Positions 14,883-20,372 of a stretch of 25,898 nt of DNA are shown here, piece by piece (within the stretch, counting starts at the first letter, position 1; each line of letters begins with the position of its first letter). The DNA comes from JADZEJ01 sp964426815. Lineage in GTDB: Bacteria > Patescibacteriota > Patescibacteriia > 2-12-FULL-60-25. The position numbers and the translations under genes were made by a program. Under the pieces are notes generated by a model. That model was not told the DNA's origin and did no database searches. It saw only the letters and a program-made list of their open reading frames with translations. The stretch lies in contig CAYRRZ010000013.1 in the NCBI GenBank assembly GCA_964426815.1, forward strand, positions 1-25,898, in the 5' to 3' direction.

Positions 14883-15004
14883 GACAGGAAAGCCTCAAAA
14901 ACTTTCCTGTCCTCACTCAGCATCACAAACAATGTTGTGATTCTAAGCGAGGTCAAAGACTTTTTCTTTGTCCTGCATCTCAGTACATTTTGTATTTTTT
15001 GGAG
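14883..15004 (+). promoter_or_regulatory. Conserved intergenic leader before array gene 5, with a compensatory change
   Basis: Hairpin 1 is at 14883-14911 and hairpin 2 at 14916-14947. In hairpin 3 (14950-14974) the stem is CAAAG / CTTTG instead of CAAGG / CCTTG, so a G-C pair became A-U with pairing kept. GGAG is at 15001-15004. Confidence 0.75.
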
Positions 15005-15011
15005 TTTGAAA

Positions 15012-15470
15012 ATGGAGCTATCGCAACAGCAGTTCAAGGCACTCGTGAATTACACCCAGACTTCTTATGAGGAGTTGAAGCGTCGGTTTCCGGCGTACAT
15101 CAACCCCGAGTACAAGGGCAAAAAGTTCGTTCCGATCGAGTGTTGCAAGGCCGCCGCGCTGAGCGGGGACCGCGAAGTCGCGTTCGAGTACATCCACATG
15201 GACCGCATCGCGTATACGGTCGAGGTGCTCGCCGAGATGGACCGCAAAGGTCTCCGTCCCGCGCTATACGAGGAACTCCTCGCTTTCGCCGAGAAATACC
15301 CCGACGAACAGCGGAAGTTCCCCATCGTCGCTCTTGGCTCCGAGACGCGCGCGGTCATTGGTCGCTACATCGCGTATCTGTGGAGCGATGGCGATGGCCG
15401 GTGCCTCTGCCTGAACTGGCTCGGCTACGTCTGGAGCAACGGCCACCGCTTCCTCGCCGTCCGCAAGTAG
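15012..15470 (+). CDS. Array gene 5: RFLAVRK-family protein with DGR-like C-terminal variable region
   Basis: The start is ATG 15012 with GGAG 7 bases upstream. A longer open frame reaching back to 14757 runs through the previous gene and the conserved leader and is rejected. The 152-residue product is closest to gene 2: MELSQQQF, KRRFPAY, REVAFEYIHMDR, LAEMDRKGLRPALYEELLAFAEKYPDEQRKFPIVALGS (a long shared block quoted in parts). The variable tail gives L-C-L-N-W-L-G-Y-V-W-S-N-G-H, then RFLAVRK. Invariant codons CGG, CTC, CTG, TGG, TGG, CGC contain no adenine, and all variable codons are NNC here. One extra residue (AALSG) distinguishes the middle from gene 2. Confidence 0.85.
   Translation: MELSQQQFKALVNYTQTSYEELKRRFPAYINPEYKGKKFVPIECCKAAALSGDREVAFEYIHMDRIAYTVEVLAEMDRKGLRPALYEELLAFAEKYPDEQRKFPIVALGSETRAVIGRYIAYLWSDGDGRCLCLNWLGYVWSNGHRFLAVRK
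15334..15470 (+). other. Candidate DGR variable region, gene 5
   Basis: The cleanest example: CTG-TGG, then NNC and NNT codons among GGC and CGG, then CTC-NNC-CTG-NNC-TGG and the RFLAVRK end. Confidence 0.55.
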
Positions 15471-15497
15471 CTCATTCTCTCTTCTCTTAAACGTCTC

Positions 15498-15618
15498 GAC
15501 AGGAAAGCCTCGAAAACTTTCCTGTCCTCACTTAGCATCACAAGTAAAATTGCGATTCTAAGCGAGGTCAAGGATTTCGCCTTGTCCTGCAATTCAGTAC
15601 ATTCTGTTTTTTTTGGAG
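15498..15618 (+). promoter_or_regulatory. Conserved intergenic leader before array gene 6
   Basis: Hairpin 1 is at 15498-15526, hairpin 2 at 15531-15562 (inner CACAA / TTGCG with one mismatch) and hairpin 3 at 15565-15588. GGAG is at 15615-15618. Confidence 0.7.
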
Positions 15619-15625
15619 TTTGAAA

Positions 15626-16096
15626 ATGGAAAAAGAAACAAAGCAGTTTAAGGTATACGTGAAGTACGAACAGCCTTCGTCGTATGACGATCTGCGACTC
15701 CGGTTCCCGGCCTTCGTCAACCCCGATTACGACAAAAAGGGGATTCGGTTCCATCCGATCAAGGGCTGTAGAGCCGTTTCAAGGGAGAATCGTGAGATTA
15801 CCTTTGAGCTCGTCCACCTGGGTAGATTCGTGCGTTCCACCCGTAAAGTACTCATCGAGCTGGAGCGCAGGGGTCTTCGACCGGCTCTCTACGAGGAGTT
15901 CCTTGGATTCGTTGTGAAATACCCCCAGGAGACGATGGAGTTCTCAATCGTCGCTCTTGGCTCCGAGACGCGTGATACGAAAAATATTCGTTACGTCGCG
16001 TGTTTGGACGTCGTTCGCGGGGATCGTGTTCTCATGCAGTACGGTGTCAGTGGTGGCTGGGACGACGACTTCCGTTTCCTCGCCGTCCGCGAGTAG
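15626..16096 (+). CDS. Array gene 6: divergent RFLAVRK-family protein
   Basis: The 156-residue product starts at ATG 15626 and carries the framework MEKETKQF, LRFPAFV, RFHPIKGC, SRENREITFELVHLG, RRGLRPALYEEFLGF and VALGSETR. Its tail is the least regular: the usual CTG-TGG is TTG-GAC, the NNC-CTG pair is ATG-CAG, and the first invariant Trp is Gly. It keeps G-G-W-D-D-D-F-RFLAVRE. The 3' flank also lacks the GACAGGAAAG hairpin of the other genes; a strong terminator follows after 9 bases. These features suggest the copy has drifted and may no longer be a target of diversification, if that occurs. Soluble by composition. Confidence 0.82.
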   Translation: MEKETKQFKVYVKYEQPSSYDDLRLRFPAFVNPDYDKKGIRFHPIKGCRAVSRENREITFELVHLGRFVRSTRKVLIELERRGLRPALYEEFLGFVVKYPQETMEFSIVALGSETRDTKNIRYVACLDVVRGDRVLMQYGVSGGWDDDFRFLAVRE

Positions 16097-16105
16097 TTTT
16101 CTCAC

Positions 16106-16158
16106 AAGCCCGTTCAATACCCGGTCCATTCTCGGACCCAGGTATTGGCGGGCTTTTT
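16106..16158 (+). terminator. Strong terminator of the variable-protein array
   Basis: AAGCCCG pairs with CGGGCTT, CAATACC with GGTATTG, and an inner GGTCC with GGACC, followed by TTTTTGTTTTG. It ends the six-gene transcript. Confidence 0.9.
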
Positions 16159-16170
16159 GTTTTGTCTCTT

Positions 16171-16273
16171 TGTCGTCCTGAACGAAGCAGCAGCGTAGCT
16201 GAAGGATCTCATCGACCGACCGATGAGATCCTTCGGCTTCATTTCGTTTCACTTCATTCCGCTCAGGATGACA
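16171..16273. repeat. Dispersed hairpin repeat (REP-like), copy 2
   Basis: The core is a perfect 14-bp inverted repeat, GAAGGATCTCATCG (16201-16214) and CGATGAGATCCTTC (16221-16234), with a 6-base loop. The outer ends GTCGTCCTGA and TCAGGATGAC are also inverted. The right flank matches copy 1 at 7275-7375. It lies between convergent transcription units. Confidence 0.8.
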
Positions 16274-16278
16274 AAAAA

Positions 16279-17223
16279 TTATTTCTTCAAAATCAATCGT
16301 AATCCCTCCACCCACTGCTGCGGTTTCGCCGGATTCGCAAAGATTGTTCCCTCGGGCGCAGTCTCAGGCAAAGCCCCCGCTGTCGAAGCCACAGCTCGGC
16401 ATCCATATTGCTTAGCCTCATGTAGCGGCAAGCCAAATCCCTCATACCAAGAAGGGTAGAGCAGGGCAGAAGCATGCGTGTACAAGGCGGCTAATTGTTC
16501 ATCCGTCGGTCGCACATCTCTTCCAACCGCAATAAGTTCGAGATCCGCAAAACCAGTTTCTTTTTGTAATTCCTTCACCGCAATTTCCGCTGTAGAAAAA
16601 TTCTTGCGCGGATCAGTCGCTCCAAAAGCGAGCACGATTCTTTTTCCCGCATATTTTTCCAAAATTGCATCTGCCTTTGGCTCTACAAACAATGTCTTTC
16701 CCATTGAAATAACGCGACATGTATTCGCTTCAATTCCAACAAGCTGAACAAGGTCTTGCCTCGTCCGCTCCGAAACACATAAAAGCTCTTGTGCTTCTTG
16801 AAAGAGTTTTTTTGGTTGAATAAAAACATGCCACAATCTTGTTTTAAAAATAAACCATTTCGGCTCAATCAAAAAAGACAAATCATGTACGATCAAATGC
16901 GTCTTCCATGAAGCCGGCGCGCCAATAAATCCAATATTCGGCAGTAATACCAAATCCGGTTTCTCCTTCACAAACCAAGACAGGGGACGAAGTCCAACAA
17001 AGCATAAAAGACTCCACACTTTGTTCGGCATGTTGATATGTTTGTGGACAGAATGTGTGCCTAAAAGTTCGGCAGGGAGTCGTGGCGCATGCAAGCCTGT
17101 CGTAAAAAAAGTTACTTCCTGTTCCGCATTCTCTAAAAACTTTTTTGCTTGAGCTAAAGCAACACGCCCGACGCCACCATGGGGCGCATCAACAATCGGG
17201 CGGGCGTCGAACAAAATCTTCAT
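16279..17223 (-). CDS. Glycosyltransferase family 4 (group 1)
   Basis: The 314-residue product is a GT-B-fold retaining glycosyltransferase that would move a sugar from a nucleotide-sugar donor to a growing surface glycan at the cytoplasmic face of the membrane. The N-terminal half begins MKILFDARPIVDAPHGGVGRV with the glycine-rich acceptor loop. The C-terminal donor domain has AFGATDPRKNF and the E-x7-E signature EGFGLPLHE (about residue 260), with the preceding LLYPSWY. At 314 residues it is slightly short for the family, mainly at the C-terminus. Its ATG overlaps the stop of the upstream glycosyltransferase by 4 bases, so the two are translationally coupled. Sugar specificity cannot be told. 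Confidence 0.9.
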   Translation of the reverse strand: MKILFDARPIVDAPHGGVGRVALAQAKKFLENAEQEVTFFTTGLHAPRLPAELLGTHSVHKHINMPNKVWSLLCFVGLRPLSWFVKEKPDLVLLPNIGFIGAPASWKTHLIVHDLSFLIEPKWFIFKTRLWHVFIQPKKLFQEAQELLCVSERTRQDLVQLVGIEANTCRVISMGKTLFVEPKADAILEKYAGKRIVLAFGATDPRKNFSTAEIAVKELQKETGFADLELIAVGRDVRPTDEQLAALYTHASALLYPSWYEGFGLPLHEAKQYGCRAVASTAGALPETAPEGTIFANPAKPQQWVEGLRLILKK

Positions 17224-18317
17224 GCAATCGAATGCTCGGCTAAAAACTGACGAAAGCGTTGCTGAAAAGCCTGCTGCGAAAAGGTTTCGGCATGAGCGCG
17301 AATGTTTTCGGCTTTGTATTTATCTGGTTGAAATCGAATCACCGCATCGCCAATACTTTCCCAAGATTGTGTCTCCAGATATTCACCTGTTACGCCCGGT
17401 ACCACCGTTTCAGCACCGCCACCGTATCCATAGGTAATGACGGGTTTTCCAGCGGCCATGGCTTCGACCGCCGTAATGCCAAAATCTTCAACCTGCGGAT
17501 GCAAAAAAGCGATCGCATCTGCATAGAGTTTATATTTCTCTTCATCAGATACACGTCCAACAAATTCGGTTTGTGCTCCGGCGAGCGAGCGCAGTTTTTG
17601 AATCTCCGGACCAATTCCAAAAATCTTGAGCGGAAGATTCAGTTTCTTAAAGGCGCGCACAATCAAATCAAAGCGCTTGTACGCAACCAATCGTCCACCC
17701 GCCAGCCAATATGTTCCTGGATTTTTTGAAAGCTTGATCCGGGCAACATCAACCGGGGGATAGAGCACATCGGCATCACGACGATAGTAACGCTTAATCC
17801 GCTCGCGACTAGTTTCTGAATTCGTCAGTAAGATATCCGGTCTTTCCGCCGCTAATCGATCCCAGGTTCGGAGTCGATGCAAAACCGGCGGCAATAAAGC
17901 ACGGAATAATGCCGGTTGTGGCAAGTCATTCACATAGCCAATCCGTTCCTGCCACAAAAAGCGCGTTGGCGTATGGCAATAACACACATGGGTTGTTCCT
18001 GGTGGCACGATAATACCTTTCGCAAATGAACTCGAAGAAGAAATCACCACATCAAAACCGGTAAAATCAAAATGCTCAATTGCCATCGGCATGAATGGCA
18101 TGGTCCATTGATAATGTCTTCGTGATCCCGGCCAGCGATTCAAAAAAGAGGGGATAATCTTGCGTCCGCGAAACTGCGGATGCGCGCGATCTGGATCATG
18201 CAATAAAACAAAGGTCGGTGCCGTCGGAAACATTTCTTGGAGCACGGCCAAAACACGCTCGGCCCCGCCGTCCTGGACGAGGTAATCATGTACGAGAGCG
18301 ATGCGAGGCTGGGACAT
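17220..18317 (-). CDS. Glycosyltransferase family 4, mannosyltransferase-like
   Basis: The 365-residue product begins RIALVHDYLVQDGGAERVL, the GGAER acceptor-side motif typical of GT4 enzymes in O-antigen and exopolysaccharide loci. The linker contains CYCHTPTRFLWQ. The donor domain has GGRLVAYKRFDLIVRAF and, near residue 280, VEDFGITAVEAMAAGKPVI, holding the E-x7-E pair (EDFGITAVE). Such proteins include WbaZ-type mannosyltransferases, but specificity is inferred only by resemblance. It is the second gene of the operon, 43 bases after the initiating phosphotransferase, and overlaps the next gene by 4 bases. Confidence 0.92.
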   Translation of the reverse strand: MSQPRIALVHDYLVQDGGAERVLAVLQEMFPTAPTFVLLHDPDRAHPQFRGRKIIPSFLNRWPGSRRHYQWTMPFMPMAIEHFDFTGFDVVISSSSSFAKGIIVPPGTTHVCYCHTPTRFLWQERIGYVNDLPQPALFRALLPPVLHRLRTWDRLAAERPDILLTNSETSRERIKRYYRRDADVLYPPVDVARIKLSKNPGTYWLAGGRLVAYKRFDLIVRAFKKLNLPLKIFGIGPEIQKLRSLAGAQTEFVGRVSDEEKYKLYADAIAFLHPQVEDFGITAVEAMAAGKPVITYGYGGGAETVVPGVTGEYLETQSWESIGDAVIRFQPDKYKAENIRAHAETFSQQAFQQRFRQFLAEHSIA

Positions 18318-18360
18318 CTACCGCATTGTAAGCACCGGGCGGCAAAAAGTCGGTATTCCG

Positions 18361-19794
18361 TCAATATGCCCCCTTGCGATACAGCACAGCGAAAGGCGTT
18401 TTGAGCAAAATATACAAATCCAATGCCGGTGACCAATTTTCGATATACCAGGTATCAAGTCGCACTTCATCTTCAAAGGATAAGTCGCTACGGCCAGAAA
18501 TTTGTGCAAGCCCCGTAATTCCAGGCCGAATCGCGAGCACCCGGCGATGATGAGGTTGATAGGCATCAACTTCGCGGGGTTGATGTGGACGTGGACCAAC
18601 CAAACTCATGTCACCCTTGAGGACATTAAAAAATTGCGGCAATTCATCAATGCTCCAACGACGAATAAAGTGCCCAATTGGCGTAATACGTGGATCTTGC
18701 GCAATTTTATAAACCGGCCCCTGTTTGATACTTTTTTCTTGAATTAATTTCTTTTCCAGAGCCAAGTTCTGTTTTTCATTTTGACTAAATTGCGGCCCAA
18801 TCGACATCTTGCGCCACATGCTGCGCAATTTCATGAGGCGGAATAATTCACCTTTTTCACCCACGCGCTCATTTAAGAAAAACGTTGGAAATCCATCCTC
18901 GATCGCCAAGGCGAAGGTCACGAGAAGCAAAACCGGACTCACAATAAGCAGCAAAAGAGAGGCAAGCGTAATATCAAAAGCACGTTTCGCGATCCGGCCC
19001 CATCCATCCAAACGCGTGCGTTTCACTTCAATAATCGGCACGCCTGTTTCATACGACACCTCGATATTTGTAAAAGAAGCAGCGAATAAATCCGCTAAAT
19101 ACATGAAACTTAAGTGCTCTTCCTCGGCAAAAGCAATAAGTTCAAGCGACTTCGCTTTTTCCATGTCGGTTTCACCAAGCAAGACGCCATCCAGTTTTCC
19201 AGATTCTTTTAACTTCTTAAGTGCGCGTCGCGTTTCATCATTCCAACCACGAAATTGTTTGACGATCGTAATTCCTAAAATCGGATTGCTGCGATAGGTT
19301 TGAACGATGCTGGTCGCAGCTGCATTCATTCCAATGACGGCAAAGCGGCGATGACCGTATCCAGAGCGAAGCAGGGCATGGCGCAAGGCGCGTAAAAATA
19401 AACGACCGAGTAAAACATAGATCACCGAAAAACCAAACACCGCGAGCACAATGAAACGCGATGTCGTTAGTTCGCGACGAAAAAATACGGTCGCAATCGT
19501 CACCATGGTTCCAGCACCGCAGGCAATAATAATGCGGCCCAATTCACTCCAGGCTTTGCGCGGCCGGGTGCTGTATAAACCGGAAAAAGCAAAAATCGCC
19601 ATCCAGATCAAGACGAATAAGCCGACCGTTTGCAGATACATCGGAAAAGAGATGTCTTGCAAAATAGGTCGGACTTCGGTCACAAAGCGCGAAAAGCGCA
19701 AAACATAGGCCGAAACTCCTGCTGACAACAAAGCCAGGATATCAATCGGGAGCAGGAGGGCCGTAAAGGTCAAATCAAGGCGACGAAAGTTCAT
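18361..19794 (-). CDS. Polyprenyl glycosylphosphotransferase (WcaJ/WbaP-type initiating enzyme)
   Basis: The 477-residue membrane enzyme transfers a sugar-1-phosphate to undecaprenyl phosphate, the first step in making a surface polysaccharide repeat unit. About four N-terminal helices (residues 10-130) are followed by a cytoplasmic CoA-binding-like domain (about 145-260, GYGHRRFAVIGMNAA). Another hydrophobic segment lies at about 275-300, then the catalytic sugar-transferase domain. Catalytic-domain motifs seen are KRAFDI, FRLMKLRSM, RRWSIDELPQFFNVLKGDMSLVGPRP and PGITGLAQISGR. Length is standard for the family. It is the first gene of the operon with the two glycosyltransferases. An extended -10 lies just upstream. 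Confidence 0.94.
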   Translation of the reverse strand: MNFRRLDLTFTALLLPIDILALLSAGVSAYVLRFSRFVTEVRPILQDISFPMYLQTVGLFVLIWMAIFAFSGLYSTRPRKAWSELGRIIIACGAGTMVTIATVFFRRELTTSRFIVLAVFGFSVIYVLLGRLFLRALRHALLRSGYGHRRFAVIGMNAAATSIVQTYRSNPILGITIVKQFRGWNDETRRALKKLKESGKLDGVLLGETDMEKAKSLELIAFAEEEHLSFMYLADLFAASFTNIEVSYETGVPIIEVKRTRLDGWGRIAKRAFDITLASLLLLIVSPVLLLVTFALAIEDGFPTFFLNERVGEKGELFRLMKLRSMWRKMSIGPQFSQNEKQNLALEKKLIQEKSIKQGPVYKIAQDPRITPIGHFIRRWSIDELPQFFNVLKGDMSLVGPRPHQPREVDAYQPHHRRVLAIRPGITGLAQISGRSDLSFEDEVRLDTWYIENWSPALDLYILLKTPFAVLYRKGAY

Positions 19795-19820
19795 GGGAAG
19801 AAAAAGGGGACTATGAAACT

Positions 19821-19829
19821 AGTGTACCA
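19821..19829 (-). promoter_or_regulatory. Extended -10 promoter of the polysaccharide operon
   Basis: On the minus strand TGGTACACT matches TG-n-TACACT. Predicted start near 19814, a leader of about 20 bases with no Shine-Dalgarno sequence. Confidence 0.45.
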
Positions 19830-19841
19830 CTCCAGCAAAAC

Positions 19842-19873
19842 AAAAACCCCTGAGAATGTCCCGGGGGTTTTTG
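19842..19873 (-). terminator. Terminator of rnpB
   Basis: On the minus strand AAAAACCCCCGGGACATTC and the complementary CAGGGGTTTTTG form an A/T-flanked hairpin directly after the RNA's P1 helix. Confidence 0.8.
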
Positions 19874-19876
19874 ATA

Positions 19877-20301
19877 TGTCCGGACTGGACGATAAGCCGA
19901 ATTTTGTCGGTCATCTTCAAGCAAGCTTGAAAACAATCGGGTGACCATCTGTCTGGGACGATGATTGCTCATCGCCTCTGGCGAGCGACCACCCAGATCC
20001 AACTCGACCGAAGCCGAATCAAATCGGAGCTTGCTCTTGCACCGGAGAGGGTTTACCGCGCATGCATGTCACCATGCATGGAATTTCGAAGCCTTGCGAC
20101 ACCGAAGTACTTTTCACGTTTGTCCCCAGCGTTTAACCGCGGAGGATTGTATGGTCTCTGTGGCACTTTCCCTAGGCTTTGGGATTGCTCCCGTATACCC
20201 GGCCGCCGTTAGCGGCTCTCCTTGTTCATACAAATTGCTCTATATGAGGTGTTCGGACTTTCCTCCACGCGTGAGCGCGGCAGTCACCTGTCCATCCGAG
20301 C
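19877..20301 (-). ncRNA. rnpB: RNase P RNA
   Basis: On the minus strand the conserved 5' element GAGGAAAGTCCG appears at about 20250-20265. The internal AGGGAAAGTGCCACAGAGA is at about 20160, GGTAAACCC at about 20055, and the 3' element ATTCGGCTTATCG at about 19895. These are the universal core blocks of bacterial (type A) RNase P RNA, the ribozyme that cuts the 5' leader from tRNA precursors. Closing helix P1 can be drawn between CGGATGGAC at the 5' end and GTCCAGTCCG at the 3' end with one bulged base. The 5' end is placed 7 bases past the -10 of a TTGACA promoter. The 3' end is set before the terminator. Length of about 425 bases is normal. Confidence 0.93.
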
Positions 20302-20307
20302 AGGCTG

Positions 20308-20336
20308 AGGATGCCCGAAAAAGGCGTTTTTGTCAA
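20308..20336 (-). promoter_or_regulatory. rnpB promoter
   Basis: On the minus strand TTGACA, a 17-base spacer and CATCCT. The -10 is weak, but start position and spacing fit the RNA's P1 helix. Confidence 0.6.
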
Positions 20337-20347
20337 TCAATAAGCTG

Positions 20348-20356
20348 TGATATCAT
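20348..20356 (+). promoter_or_regulatory. Extended -10 promoter of the FecR-domain gene
   Basis: TGATATCAT matches TG-n-TATCAT. The start near 20363 leaves a 10-base leader. The bases TTGTCA at 20330-20335 overlap the -35 of rnpB on the other strand. Confidence 0.45.
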
Positions 20357-20372
20357 CTCAAAGAGAAGAGAC

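Noticed and set aside
14757..15011. Upstream extension of array gene 5
   Set aside because: It runs through the end of gene 4 and the conserved hairpin leader; the family start with GGAG is at 15012.
12605..15446. Long minus-strand open frames opposite the array genes
   Set aside because: They follow from the high GC and C/G-ending codons of the plus-strand genes, cross the conserved leaders and lack family signatures.
12639..16158. CRISPR array or integron cassette array
   Set aside because: The repeats are about 120 bases long and alternate with full genes of one family, so CRISPR is excluded. I saw no GTTRRRY / RYYYAAC core sites or integrase, so integron attC sites are not supported.
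19965..20372. N-terminal extension of the FecR-domain gene
   Set aside because: The extension lies on rnpB, has a Cys- and His-rich composition unlike the rest, and precedes a proper membrane-anchor start with its own short leader at 20373.
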